Of a stretch of 64,000 nucleotides of DNA, positions 8,949-17,660 are shown in pieces. The DNA comes from Allobrachymonas denitrificans DSM 15123 (GTDB taxonomy: Bacteria; Pseudomonadota; Gammaproteobacteria; Burkholderiales; Burkholderiaceae_C). The notes below the pieces were generated by a model. It saw only the letters and a program-made list of their open reading frames with translations. It searched no databases and was not told where the DNA came from. Numbering within the stretch: position 1 is the first letter of the stretch; the number at the start of each line of letters is the position of its first letter. The DNA lies in the NCBI RefSeq assembly GCF_900110225.1, contig NZ_FOCW01000003.1, positions 62,001 to 126,000 of the forward strand, written 5' to 3'. The position numbers were made by a program, and so were the translations under genes.

Positions 8949-9884
8949 TCAGGCCGGTCCCTGTGAATGGAAGACCAGGCACGGGCCGGTAGCCGTCATC
9001 GCCTTGGCCGGGTCGGAACATTTGGCAAGATAGAAATCGCGGATCTCGCGCCAGGCGTCTTCCGGCGAGTCCACGTATCTCAGCAGTTGGGGATCTTCCG
9101 GCGAAATCATGCCTTCCTCGACCAGTACATCGAGGTTGAGCAGTTTCTTCCAGTAGGCCGTGTCATACAGCACGATGGGCACCTGGGCCGACTTGCGCGT
9201 CTGCACCAGCGTCATCACCTCGAACAGCTCATCCAGCGTGCCGAAGCCGCCCGGAAACACCACCAGGGCCACGGCGCGCACCATGAAGTGCATCTTGCGC
9301 AGCGCAAAGTAGTGGAACTTGAAGTTCAGGTCCGGCGTGATGTAGGGGTTGGACTGCTGCTCATGCGGCAGCGTGATGTTGAGGCCGATGGTCGGCTCTC
9401 CCACCTCGCTGGCCCCGCGGTTGGCGGCCTCCATGATGCCGGGCCCGCCGCCGGTGCATACATACACATGGCTCTCGCGCGGCTTGCCAATGCTGTACTC
9501 CGCCACCAGCCGGCCGAAACGGCGCGCAGCGTCGTAGGACGCTGCTCCACGCCGCCAGCGTTCGGCCTGCCTGAGCGCTTCGGCATCGCCGGTCTTTTCG
9601 GCGGCGGCAATGGCCTGGGTGGCAAATTCCGGTGAGGGCACGCGCGCACTGCCGTACACCACCACTGTATGGTCGATCTGGCGACGTTCCAGCTCCAGTT
9701 CGGGCTTGAGCATCTCGATCTGCAGTCGGATGCTGCGCGTTTCGCGCCGCAGCAGGAACTCCGGATCAGCAAAGGCCAGGCGGTTGGAATCGGGGGGGAG
9801 GGCGATGCCCTGATCAGCAAGTTCCTGGAGTTCTTCCCAGGCACGGGCCAGTCTCTGTTCGCTGAGGTTGCCCTTGTTCTTCAT
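8949..9884 (-). CDS. LOG-family (TIGR00730-like) Rossmann-fold protein
   Basis: A 311-residue protein of the LOG/'lysine decarboxylase-like' family; characterised members hydrolyse nucleoside 5'-monophosphates to base and ribose 5-phosphate. The signature pair is intact: GGGPGIMEAANRG at residues 145-157 and PGGFGTLDELFEV at 211-223, matching the PGGxGTxxE nucleotide site. An N-terminal extension of about 70 charged residues precedes the Rossmann fold, as in the long LOG subgroup found in Burkholderiales. The ATG at 9884 has AAGGAC upstream; a longer frame upstream lacks a ribosome binding site. It lies downstream of efp on the same strand, but a terminator at 9944-9977 separates them. It is not a lysine decarboxylase, despite the old name. 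Substrate unknown. Confidence 0.85.
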   Translation of the reverse strand: MKNKGNLSEQRLARAWEELQELADQGIALPPDSNRLAFADPEFLLRRETRSIRLQIEMLKPELELERRQIDHTVVVYGSARVPSPEFATQAIAAAEKTGDAEALRQAERWRRGAASYDAARRFGRLVAEYSIGKPRESHVYVCTGGGPGIMEAANRGASEVGEPTIGLNITLPHEQQSNPYITPDLNFKFHYFALRKMHFMVRAVALVVFPGGFGTLDELFEVMTLVQTRKSAQVPIVLYDTAYWKKLLNLDVLVEEGMISPEDPQLLRYVDSPEDAWREIRDFYLAKCSDPAKAMTATGPCLVFHSQGPA

Positions 9885-9943
9885 GGTGTCCTTCGTGTTC
9901 TTGTTCCTCCGGCACGCGCCGGCTGAATTCCAGTGTACACAAA

Positions 9944-9977
9944 CAAAAAAGGCCTTCCGCAGCACGGAAAGCCTTTC
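9944..9977 (-). terminator. Rho-independent terminator of efp
   Basis: On the minus strand an 11-12 base stem built on AAAGGCTTTCCG / CGGAAGGCCTTT (one mismatch) ends in a run of T, 34 bases after the efp stop. Confidence 0.85.
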
Positions 9978-10010
9978 TCGCCGGAATTGCAGGCCGGGCC
10001 TGCAGCACCA

Positions 10011-10565
10011 TTACACGCGCTTGCGGTATTCGCCGGTGCGGGTGTCAATTTCGATGCGGTCGCCCTGGGCCACGAAGATCGGCACGCCAACTTCGAAGCC
10101 GGTAGCGATCTTGGCGGGCTTGAGCACCTTGCCGGACGTGTCGCCCTTGACAGCGGGCTCGGTCCAGGTGATTTCACGCTCGACGCTGGTGGGCAGTTCG
10201 ACGGAGATGGCCTTGCCTTCGTAGAACACCACTTCGGCTTCCATGCCTTCTTCCAGGTAGTTCAGTGCGTCGCCCATGTTCTCGGATTCGACTTCGTACT
10301 GGTTGTACTCGGTGTCCATCCACACGTACATCGGGTCGGCGAAGTAGCTGTAGGTGCACTCTTTCTTGTCGAGCACGATGTTGTCGATCTTGTCGTCGGC
10401 CTTGAACACCACTTCGGTGCCGAAGTTGCTCAGCAGGCTCTTGAGCTTCATGCGGACGGTAGCGGCGCCACGGCCACCACGGGCGTATTCGGTTTTCAGC
10501 ACGACCATCGGGTCTTTGCCGTGCATGATCACGTTGCCGGCACGGATTTCTTGAGCGATTTTCAT
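10011..10565 (-). CDS. efp: Elongation factor P, Arg32 type
   Basis: A 184-residue EF-P, which binds between the P and E sites and rescues ribosomes stalled at polyproline. Three beta-barrel domains are all present (KOW-like domain 1, then two OB domains ending in [11 protein letters not shown]). The domain 1 tip loop reads [15 protein letters not shown] with Arg at position 32, the residue that EarP rhamnosylates with dTDP-rhamnose in Pseudomonas and Neisseria, rather than the Lys34 used by EpmA in E. coli. It is divergent from dut, with about 190 bases between them. No earP-like gene is next to it, which is unusual for this type. Length is normal (E. coli 188). Confidence 0.97.
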   Translation of the reverse strand: MKIAQEIRAGNVIMHGKDPMVVLKTEYARGGRGAATVRMKLKSLLSNFGTEVVFKADDKIDNIVLDKKECTYSYFADPMYVWMDTEYNQYEVESENMGDALNYLEEGMEAEVVFYEGKAISVELPTSVEREITWTEPAVKGDTSGKVLKPAKIATGFEVGVPIFVAQGDRIEIDTRTGEYRKRV

Positions 10566-10752
10566 GTTCAGGTGTATTCAGGTTAATGCCGCTCCGTGGC
10601 ATGCCCGAAGCATGCAGGCGGCGTAGGCCATGGCGGGATTCTGCAGAGGCGCGCGCACGGCTGAAGATGCAGGGTTTTTACTGCAGGCAATCATTCTAGC
10701 CGTAAATGTCTGCTGCCGGGGCACAATAGCCCTTTTGCCTATTGTCATTGCC

Positions 10753-11208
10753 ATGTCCCTGCACGTCGACCTCAAGATCCTGGATGAACGCCTCAAGACG
10801 CAGATGCCTGCCTATGCCACCGCCGGCAGTGCCGGCCTGGACCTGCGCGCCTGCATCGATGCGCCGCTCACGCTGGAGCCCAATGCCTGGCAGCTGGTGC
10901 CCACTGGCATGGCGATCTACCTGCAGGATCCGGGCTATGCCGCCATGATCCTGCCGCGCTCGGGTCTGGGCCACAAGCACGGTATCGTGCTGGGCAATCT
11001 GGTGGGGCTGATCGACAGCGACTATCAGGGGCAGCTCATGGTAAGTGCCTGGAACCGTACCGATACCGCATTCACCATCGAGCCGATGGAGCGGATTGCG
11101 CAGCTGGTGATCGTGCCGGTGATGCAGGCACACTTCAATGTGGTGGACGCCTTTGCCGATGTCAGCGCGCGTGGAGAGGGTGGGTACGGTTCGACAGGGC
11201 GCTCCTGA
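10753..11208 (+). CDS. dut: dUTP diphosphatase
   Basis: A 151-residue trimeric dUTPase: dUTP to dUMP and PPi, keeping uracil out of DNA and supplying dTMP synthesis. All five motifs are readable: [10 protein letters not shown] (24-33), [10 protein letters not shown] (68-77), GLIDSDYQG (85-93), ERIAQLV (113-119) and the Gly-rich C-terminal arm GGYGSTG (143-149). The ATG at 10753 is chosen because family members start [11 protein letters not shown]-like; an in-frame extension upstream has no ribosome binding site. In many relatives dut follows coaBC, but here the upstream neighbour is divergent efp. A pentanucleotide repeat begins 8 bases after the stop. Confidence 0.96.
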   Translation: MSLHVDLKILDERLKTQMPAYATAGSAGLDLRACIDAPLTLEPNAWQLVPTGMAIYLQDPGYAAMILPRSGLGHKHGIVLGNLVGLIDSDYQGQLMVSAWNRTDTAFTIEPMERIAQLVIVPVMQAHFNVVDAFADVSARGEGGYGSTGRS

Positions 11209-11216
11209 TATTCTCA

Positions 11217-11246
11217 GCCGAGTCGAGCCGAGTCGAGCCGAGCCGA
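11217..11246. repeat. Pentanucleotide tandem repeat, six GYCGA units
   Basis: Six consecutive pentamers, GCCGA/GTCGA alternating and then GCCGA twice, start 8 bases after the dut stop codon in the convergent gap to the mnmC-like gene. It is short, so slippage potential is modest. Confidence 0.8.
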
Positions 11247-11406
11247 GCTTGGCTGTACTTGAGGCGCGTGCTGTCGATGTGAGCGCTTGGGGGAAAGTGG
11301 AAGCACGGGTGCACCCCACGCTGCCGGACAGGCTGACTCAAGAATGCTCCCGGCTCTCCTGCTGACCTCTCTCACTTATCTTTCCGATATGTACGAGTCG
11401 GTTGCC

Positions 11407-13215
11407 TCAAGCCTGCTTCCGGCTCTCCTGCTGACTGCGCGCCAGCCAGCGTCCGGCTGAGAGCATCTGGCCGAGCTTGCGCTCCACCGGCCAGGGTTCG
11501 TCATGCACCTGTGCGGCCAGCTGTTCGCCGCACAGCATGGCCAGCGCCAGCCCACGTGCGCCCATGCCTGAGCACAGGTAGATGCCTTCCAGACTCGCCA
11601 CGGCCAGCGGGCCGACAACGGGCAGACGATCGGGCAGCGTGGTGCGCACACCGGCCCAGGCGTGAGCCCGACCTTCGGCAAATGCCGGGGTCAGCGCAGC
11701 GGCCGCCTTGGGGTGCAGGATCTGCAGCTTGGCGAGGATCTCGCCCATATCCTTCTCGCGCGGACCGGGATCGGTGTCGCCGCGATTGAAGGTGGAGCCG
11801 GTGATCCACATGTAACCCTCGCGCGCCCCGATCGCGTAGGGAATATGCGCCGCCATGCTGCCCTTGCCATTGACAGGGCGGGGCGGAAGCGCCGCCTGGT
11901 CGATCACCTCATCCTGCCAGCCCCAGGCAATCTGTCCGCGCAAGGGCTTGAAGGGGATGCCGAAGGAGGAGTCGGAAGCGCTGGACTGGCCAGTGGCGCT
12001 GGCCAGTCGTTGCAGCAGGGCCGAGGACTGGAACGCCGCTGCCATCACCACGATATCGGCTTCGGCCAGAACTGCTCCGGAATCATCCAGTGCCTGCCAG
12101 CGACCGGCGTCGCTGCGCTTCAGGCTCACCACGCGACTGTTTCCCTGAAAGTGGATGCCTGGCTGGCGCAGCAGGGCATGGACGAGGGCGGGAGGCTTGA
12201 TCCAGGCTGCACAGGGGTGGCGAATGGCGGTAGTGCCTTCGGGTAACTTGGCTTCTACGACCTCCGCGGGTGAGGCGGGATGTGCCCATTCGCTGGCGGG
12301 CTGGAGTGCTTTCGGCCGGTCAGCGGCTGTCCACGCGCGGGCCAGCTTGCTTTCGCCATCCACACAATGTTCCAGCACGCCACCCCCGGACCATTGCTGG
12401 CCGTGCTCCAGCAAGGCGTCCGCCCGGTGAAGCATGCAGCGCACGCCGGCACGGCTGACTTGCGAGATGCGGGTGTCGTCGGCTGAGGTGTGCGGCACTA
12501 CCAGGCCAACGGGCAGGCCGGACGCGCCTGCGGCCGGTGCCGGGCCGGCATCCAGCACGGTCACCTGCCAGCCGCGCCGTGCCAGACTCCAGGCGCTGGC
12601 GGCGCCGCTGAGACCGGAGCCTATGACGACTGCTGTGGAAGGAGACAATCCTGATTGGGATTCTTTGCTTATCCAGTGAGGATCATACAAGTACGAATGG
12701 GGTTCATCCAGCGCAATCCATCCCTTGCTGCGCATGGCATGCGCCCAGGCTGCAGACCAGACCTCCGGAAGGGCCTGCGAGCAGTCGCAATGCAGTTGCG
12801 AGCCGTGACGGCTCAAGCCGGACAGGGCGGAGGCCAGATGGCCGGGGTCCGGCAATTCTGCAGTGCGGGCAAAGTCGGAACCCAGATGGATGCGGCGAAT
12901 GCCACCCGTGGCGCCAGAGAGTGCATCGCTGGCCGGCGCAATAGCCAGTTGCAGAATCAGCCGTTCGTCTTCCAGAGCAAGCCGGTGCCAGCCCGGAATC
13001 AGCCCCCACCAATGAGGTTGCAGCTGGCGAATCAGACGTTCGCCTTCCGTGTCGAAGCGTTCCGTGATGGCCTGGACCAGCGTTTCCCAGTCCGGGGCTT
13101 GGTCGACTTGCCAGATGAAGTGGTGCACAGCCGCATCCCGCCGCTCCCGGTGCGCCTCCCACCAATCCAGAAACAGGCCGGGATTCCGGGCGGAGAGGCA
13201 GAGGGTGTGTGACAT
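11407..13215 (-). CDS. mnmC: MnmC-like FAD oxidoreductase with a reduced N-terminal domain
   Basis: A 602-residue protein. The C-terminal part (from about residue 190) is the MnmC2/DAO-type FAD oxidase that removes the carboxymethyl group from cmnm5(s2)U34 in tRNA. The dinucleotide motif VVIGSGLSGAA is at residues 197-207 with LDAGP at the end of beta-2, followed by GLPVGLVVPH. The C-terminal GVRTTLPDRLPVVGPL and GMGARGLALAMLCGE are typical of MnmC. Residues 1-185 are where the SAM-dependent MnmC1 methyltransferase should be, but the glycine-rich SAM loop and the Asp-containing DAFxLDGFxP motif cannot be found; only weak similarity remains (LFLDWWEAH, LIPGWHRL). The ATG at 13215 is used; a TTG seven codons upstream is possible. 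No in-frame extension restores the missing part. Confidence 0.8.
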   Translation of the reverse strand: MSHTLCLSARNPGLFLDWWEAHRERRDAAVHHFIWQVDQAPDWETLVQAITERFDTEGERLIRQLQPHWWGLIPGWHRLALEDERLILQLAIAPASDALSGATGGIRRIHLGSDFARTAELPDPGHLASALSGLSRHGSQLHCDCSQALPEVWSAAWAHAMRSKGWIALDEPHSYLYDPHWISKESQSGLSPSTAVVIGSGLSGAASAWSLARRGWQVTVLDAGPAPAAGASGLPVGLVVPHTSADDTRISQVSRAGVRCMLHRADALLEHGQQWSGGGVLEHCVDGESKLARAWTAADRPKALQPASEWAHPASPAEVVEAKLPEGTTAIRHPCAAWIKPPALVHALLRQPGIHFQGNSRVVSLKRSDAGRWQALDDSGAVLAEADIVVMAAAFQSSALLQRLASATGQSSASDSSFGIPFKPLRGQIAWGWQDEVIDQAALPPRPVNGKGSMAAHIPYAIGAREGYMWITGSTFNRGDTDPGPREKDMGEILAKLQILHPKAAAALTPAFAEGRAHAWAGVRTTLPDRLPVVGPLAVASLEGIYLCSGMGARGLALAMLCGEQLAAQVHDEPWPVERKLGQMLSAGRWLARSQQESRKQA

Positions 13216-13388
13216 GCGATGCAGCCGCTGGGGCAAATGTCCGCGCCAGGGGGATCAGGCGCGGAAACAGGCCAAGGATGAACAGGCGCCAACCATGGAG
13301 CGCTATTCAGCCCGAGACATTACGGGGATTCCGGGGCAGTCAGTCGGAATCGGGAATGGCCCCGCGGCAGGCGCGGGGCATGGGAGGA

Positions 13389-13670
13389 TCAGGACTCTTC
13401 CTGAGAGGGCGGCACGTAGCCGGCAGCTTGATCGGCGCCAGAGCCGAAGAAATGGTTTTCCATCTGGCGGGCCAGATACTGACGGGCGCGGGCGTCAGCC
13501 AGATTCAGACGGTTTTCGTTGACCAGCATGGTCTGGTGGCGGATCCAGTCGGCCCAGGCCTGCTTGCTCACGTTGTCGAAAATGCGCTTGCCCAGTTCGC
13601 CGGGGTAGGGGGCGCGATCCAGGCCTTCGGCCTCCGTGCCCAGCTTGATGCATTGAACCATGCGAGTCAT
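13389..13670 (-). CDS. yggX: YggX-family Fe(II) trafficking / oxidative damage protection protein
   Basis: A 93-residue YggX homologue: [30 protein letters not shown] is the typical N-terminus with the conserved Cys7. [20 protein letters not shown] and [15 protein letters not shown] complete the family signature. YggX protects Fe-S enzymes, probably by handling labile iron, and often sits next to mutY in gammaproteobacteria; here it is downstream of a GC-rich gap and upstream (same strand) of the mnmC-like gene, 173 bases away. The C-terminal tail ([13 protein letters not shown]) is slightly longer than in E. coli. The ATG at 13670 has AGGAAG upstream. Confidence 0.93.
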   Translation of the reverse strand: MTRMVQCIKLGTEAEGLDRAPYPGELGKRIFDNVSKQAWADWIRHQTMLVNENRLNLADARARQYLARQMENHFFGSGADQAAGYVPPSQEES

Positions 13671-13935
13671 AGAACTTCCTCAATAGGTTGAAGGCGGTAC
13701 AACCCGCCGGATGAGCGCATTTTAAGCCGGTGCCCGGCAGCCTTGAGGATGGCAGGGGCTTGCGTGCCGGTGGGGCTGCCTGTAATCAAGAATCGGCGCG
13801 GCCTGCCGGGAGCTTCTGATGAATGGAAGGTGGCTGGAAGGTGGCTGGCCTGTCAGGGTCAGGTGCAGGTGAGGCAACTGCAGAGTGGACCTCCGGCGCA
13901 GGAATCACGGGATTTTTCAAGGGTTTGTACTGGTA
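13671..13935. other. Upstream region between yggX and acs
   Basis: No gene is supported. The stretch carries the promoters of the divergent genes yggX and acs; I could not pick a convincing -35/-10 pair. The only clear element in the whole 384-base gap is the palindrome at 13936. Confidence 0.4.
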
Positions 13936-13951
13936 TTGACGTTTACGTCAA
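13936..13951. promoter_or_regulatory. Palindromic operator, LiuR-like, copy 2
   Basis: TTGACGT-TT-ACGTCAA, with arms and spacing identical to the site at 3389-3404, is 104 bases upstream of the acs start codon. A TTGACG -35-like hexamer is contained in it, so a bound protein would interfere with or remodel promoter binding. Confidence 0.7.
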
Positions 13952-14054
13952 GCTGAGAGTAAGAGGAATGTAAGTGCTAGCATGCACATTCGTCGGTGAT
14001 GCGGGACACAACCCGCACGGAATTGAACACACCCCCTAATGCGAGGAGACATCT

Positions 14055-16049
14055 ATGACAGCGCAGTCTGGTTCGATTGAGTCCGTACTGGTCGAAAACC
14101 GCGTATTTCCCCCTTCCGAAGCCACCATGGAAGGTGCGCGCATCAAGGGCATGGAAGCCTATCAGGCACTCTGCGACGAAGCAGAAAAAGACTATGAAGG
14201 TTTCTGGGCCCGTCTGGCCCGTGAGAACGTGGTGTGGACCAAGCCCTTCACCAAAGTGCTGGACGAATCCAATGCGCCGTTCTACAAATGGTTCGAAGAT
14301 GGCGAGCTGAATGCCTCCGCCAACTGCCTGGACAAGCACATGGGCACGCCGGTCGAGAACAAGACCGCCATCATCTTTGAAGCCGACGACGGCAAGGTCA
14401 CCAAGGTCACCTACAAGGAAATGCTGGAGCGCGTCAGCCAGTTCGCCAACGCGCTCAAGGCCGAAGGCGTCAAGAAGGGTGATCGCGTCATCATCTACAT
14501 GCCGATGACCATCGAGGGCATTGTTGCCATGCAGGCCTGTGCCCGCATAGGCGCCACCCACAGCGTGGTGTTCGGTGGCTTCTCCGCCAAGGCCGTGCAT
14601 GAGCGTATCGTTGATGCCGGTGCCGTCTGCGTGATCACTTCCAACTACCAGATGCGTGGCGGCAAGGAACTGCCGCTCAAGTCCATCGTGGACGAGGCAC
14701 TGGCCGAAGGCGGTACCGAGTGCGTGAAGAGCGTGCTGGTGTTCGAGCGCACTCCTACCGCCTGCAACATGGTGGAAGGCCGCGACAAGACATTCAGCCA
14801 GGCGCTGGAAGGCCAGAGCACCGTGTGCGATCCGGTTCCGGTCGGCGCCGAGCACCCGCTGTTCGTGCTCTACACGTCCGGCTCCACCGGCAAACCCAAG
14901 GGTGTGCAGCACAGCACCGGTGGCTACATCCTGTGGGCCAACACCACCATGCAGTGGACGTTTGACCTGCGCCCCGAAGACATCTTCTGGTGCACGGCCG
15001 ACATCGGCTGGGTCACGGGCCACACCTATATCACTTACGGCCCCCTGGCTGCCGGTGCCACGCAGGTCGTGTTCGAGGGCGTTCCCACGTACCCCGATGC
15101 TTCCCGTTTCTGGAAGATGATCCAGGATCACAAGGTCACGATTTTCTACACGGCTCCTACCGCCATCCGCTCCCTGATCAAGGCCGCCGACAGCAACGAG
15201 GCCGTGCATCCGAAGAACTTCGACCTGTCCAGCCTGCGTATCCTGGGCAGCGTGGGCGAGCCCATCAACCCCGAAGCCTGGATGTGGTACTACAAGAACA
15301 TCGGCGGCGAGCGTTGCCCGATCGTGGATACCTTCTGGCAAACCGAAACCGGCGCGCACATGATGACGCCGCTGCCGGGCGCCACACCGCTGGTTCCGGG
15401 TTCCTGTACGTTGGCACTGCCGGGTATTACCGCAGCCATCGTCGACGAAACCGGCAACGAACTGCCCAACGGTTCGGGCGGTATTCTGGTGATCAAGCGT
15501 CCGTGGCCCTCCATGATCCGTACCATCTGGGGCGATCCCGAGCGTTTCAAGAAGAGCTACTTCCCCGAAGAGTTGCAGGGCGCCTACCTGGCTGGCGACG
15601 GTGCCGTGCGTAGCGAAGACCGTGGCTACTTCCGCATCACCGGCCGTATCGACGACGTGCTGAACGTGTCCGGCCACCGCATGGGTACCATGGAAATCGA
15701 ATCCTGCCTGGTGGCCAAGAGTGACCTGGTGGCCGAGGCTGCCGTGGTGGGCCGTCCTGACGACCTGACCGGTGAAGCCATCTGCGCCTTCGTGGTGCTG
15801 AAGCAGGGCCGTCCTTCTCCGGAAGAGGCGCCCAAGATTGCCAAGGCGCTGCGCGACTGGGTGGCCCACGAGATCGGCCCCATTGCCAAGCCCAAGGACA
15901 TCCGCTTCGGCGACAACCTGCCCAAGACCCGCTCCGGCAAGATCATGCGCCGCCTGCTGCGCAGCCTGGCCAAGGGCGAGAGCATCACGCAGGATACGTC
16001 CACGCTGGAGAACCCGGCGATCCTGGATCAGCTGGGCGACGCCTACTGA
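14055..16049 (+). CDS. acs: Acetyl-CoA synthetase (acetate-CoA ligase)
   Basis: A 664-residue AMP-forming acetyl-CoA synthetase: acetate, ATP and CoA to acetyl-CoA, AMP and PPi. It has the ACAS N-terminal domain, the P-loop [14 protein letters not shown], the signature [14 protein letters not shown], and the acetate-pocket region with [12 protein letters not shown]. The C-terminal regulatory/catalytic motif [11 protein letters not shown] contains Lys629, the lysine acetylated by Pat and deacetylated by CobB/SIRT in other bacteria. The ATG at 14055 has GGAGA eight bases upstream. It is monocistronic, closed by a hairpin at 16112. The LiuR-like palindrome upstream suggests induction together with acyl-CoA catabolism. 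Length is normal (E. coli 652). Confidence 0.97.
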   Translation: MTAQSGSIESVLVENRVFPPSEATMEGARIKGMEAYQALCDEAEKDYEGFWARLARENVVWTKPFTKVLDESNAPFYKWFEDGELNASANCLDKHMGTPVENKTAIIFEADDGKVTKVTYKEMLERVSQFANALKAEGVKKGDRVIIYMPMTIEGIVAMQACARIGATHSVVFGGFSAKAVHERIVDAGAVCVITSNYQMRGGKELPLKSIVDEALAEGGTECVKSVLVFERTPTACNMVEGRDKTFSQALEGQSTVCDPVPVGAEHPLFVLYTSGSTGKPKGVQHSTGGYILWANTTMQWTFDLRPEDIFWCTADIGWVTGHTYITYGPLAAGATQVVFEGVPTYPDASRFWKMIQDHKVTIFYTAPTAIRSLIKAADSNEAVHPKNFDLSSLRILGSVGEPINPEAWMWYYKNIGGERCPIVDTFWQTETGAHMMTPLPGATPLVPGSCTLALPGITAAIVDETGNELPNGSGGILVIKRPWPSMIRTIWGDPERFKKSYFPEELQGAYLAGDGAVRSEDRGYFRITGRIDDVLNVSGHRMGTMEIESCLVAKSDLVAEAAVVGRPDDLTGEAICAFVVLKQGRPSPEEAPKIAKALRDWVAHEIGPIAKPKDIRFGDNLPKTRSGKIMRRLLRSLAKGESITQDTSTLENPAILDQLGDAY

Positions 16050-16111
16050 TAGGTCTCTGGCCGCCTGCCCCTTGCATGACGCAGGGGGTAGCGGTTACAA
16101 GCGACAAAAAG

Positions 16112-16135
16112 CAAAGCCACCTTCGGGTGGCTTTG
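16112..16135. terminator. Bidirectional terminator between acs and cytochrome c
   Basis: CAAAGCCACC-TTCG-GGTGGCTTTG: a 10-base stem with a UUCG-type loop. Read on the minus strand it runs into CTTTTTG, and on the plus strand into TCGTTG. It serves the convergent acs and cytochrome genes. Confidence 0.8.
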
Positions 16136-16153
16136 TCGTTGTGGTCTGTGCGA

Positions 16154-16474
16154 TCAAAGGCCGAGAATCCAGACCGCGAGTCTGCGGGCCTCGGCATCCG
16201 TCACCTGCGGACTGGCCGGCATGGGCACGGCACCAAAGCTGCCGCTGCCGCCGCTGCGAATCAGGGGCGTGAGCTTGTCGACGGCTGTGGGGTCGTTGCG
16301 GTACTTCTGGGCGACCGACTTGTACGAGGGGCCCACCACGCGGCGCTCCACGGTGTGGCAGGTCATGCAGTTGCGGGAGGTGGCCAGCTTGAGTTCATCG
16401 GCGGCGAATGCCGGCTGGGCTGCCAGCAGGGTGCCAAAGGCGGCGGCCATCAGCCATGTGCTGGGGTGGTTCAT
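16154..16474 (-). CDS. Small periplasmic c-type cytochrome (c551/c552 class)
   Basis: A 106-residue class I cytochrome c. Residues 1-24 form a Sec signal peptide ending in AFA before ADELKL. The heme-binding CMTCH is at 36-40, and the sixth-ligand Met is Met85 in VPMPASP, giving a mature protein of about 82 residues like Pseudomonas c551 (nirM type). It carries electrons in the periplasm, to terminal oxidases or denitrification enzymes; no partner genes are adjacent to say which. The ATG at 16474 with AAGGAGT upstream is chosen over a longer in-frame reading that lacks a signal sequence at its start. Confidence 0.9.
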   Translation of the reverse strand: MNHPSTWLMAAAFGTLLAAQPAFAADELKLATSRNCMTCHTVERRVVGPSYKSVAQKYRNDPTAVDKLTPLIRSGGSGSFGAVPMPASPQVTDAEARRLAVWILGL

Positions 16475-16614
16475 GCGGTGACTCCTTGTGCTGTTGCCAG
16501 TGGATTCCATTCTAGTGACTCTGGCGCCCGCGTGTGCCTGTGCTTGCAATGGTTTGGCCTCGCCGGGTTGCAGGCGGTTAGACTAAAGACTGTTGCGAGC
16601 TTGCTGGAGCCTGT

Positions 16615-17658
16615 ATGGAGCGTACCGCCTCGAAGAAGACATTGCTGATGGTTGCGGCCCTTGTGCTGGCCGTGGTGGCCGGTGGTTTCTGGTATTTCAA
16701 GAGTCGCTCGCAGGGCGATGCGCAGAACACCCTGGTGCTGCAGGGCAACGTCGACATGCGGCAGGTGTCGCTGGCCTTCAATGGCAGCGGGCGCATTGCC
16801 AGCCTGCCGGTGCATGAGGGCGAGCGTGTGCAGCAGGGGCAGTTGCTCGGCGAGCTGGACAGCACGACGCTGGCCCTGCAGGTGAAGCAATCCGAGGCGC
16901 AACTGGCGGCTCGCGAGCAGCTGGTGCGCAAACTCAAGGCCGGAGCACGCCCGCAGGAGTTGGCGCAGGCCAATGCCAATATCCGTGCGGCAGATATCGA
17001 GGTGGACCTGGCCAGCAAGCAACTACGTCGCATGCAGCAATCCAATGCCGGCAGTGCCGGCGAAGCGGTGAGCCGCAACGAGATCGATGCCGCCCGCGCA
17101 CGCCTGGAAATGGCGCAGGCCCGGCGTGAATCGGCCCGCCAGGCGGGTTCGCTGTTGCGTGCCGGAGCACGTACCGAAGACATTGCCGAGGCATCGGCAC
17201 AGACCGATGCGGCACGCGCGCAGCTGGATCTGCTGCGCCGCAATCTGGAAGATACGCAGCTGCTGGCGCCCAGCAGCGGAGTCATCCGCAGCCGTCTGCA
17301 GGAAGTGGGTGACCTGACCACGCCGCAGAAACCTGTCTATGCCCTTGCCCTGAACGATGCCAAGTGGGTGCGCGTGTATGTGCCGGAGCCGGCGCTGGGC
17401 CGTGTACGTGAGGGGATGGCGGCGCAGATCCGTATCGACAGCGCGCCGCAGCAGCCTCTGGTCGGGCGGGTAGGCTATATCGCATCGGTAGCCGAGTTCA
17501 CGCCCAAGACGGTGCAGACCGAGGAGTTGCGCAGTGCTTTGGTGTACGAGGTACGCGTGCATGCGCAGGATCCGCAGGACCAGTTGCGCCTGGGCATGCC
17601 GGCCACCGTGACGATTGATCTGGCCGGTGCGCCAAGGGTGGCGGCATCCGGGCAGTGA
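16615..17658 (+). CDS. HlyD-family membrane fusion protein of an ABC exporter (YbhG-like)
   Basis: A 347-residue periplasmic adaptor. Residues 9-26 are a single N-terminal membrane helix (LLMVAALVLAVVAGGFWYF). A biotinyl-lipoyl-like segment then begins (VDMRQVSLAFNGSGRI, PVHEGERVQQGQLLGELD) and a long alpha-helical hairpin occupies about residues 85-200, rich in Ala/Gln/Arg. The second lipoyl half (APSSGVIRSRLQEVGDLTTPQKPVYAL) and a beta-barrel domain follow. It is the first gene of a four-gene cluster with the ATPase (overlapping or adjacent start) and two permeases, the same order as E. coli ybhG-ybhF-ybhS-ybhR, a drug/cation exporter. Upstream ribosome binding is weak (CTGGAG). Export substrate is unknown. 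Confidence 0.9.
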   Translation: MERTASKKTLLMVAALVLAVVAGGFWYFKSRSQGDAQNTLVLQGNVDMRQVSLAFNGSGRIASLPVHEGERVQQGQLLGELDSTTLALQVKQSEAQLAAREQLVRKLKAGARPQELAQANANIRAADIEVDLASKQLRRMQQSNAGSAGEAVSRNEIDAARARLEMAQARRESARQAGSLLRAGARTEDIAEASAQTDAARAQLDLLRRNLEDTQLLAPSSGVIRSRLQEVGDLTTPQKPVYALALNDAKWVRVYVPEPALGRVREGMAAQIRIDSAPQQPLVGRVGYIASVAEFTPKTVQTEELRSALVYEVRVHAQDPQDQLRLGMPATVTIDLAGAPRVAASGQ

Positions 17659-17660
17659 CC

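Noticed and set aside
13216-13388. Missing MnmC N-terminus as a frameshifted piece upstream
   Set aside because: Translation of this stretch in all minus-strand frames gives stops and no GFGxGxNF-like sequence.
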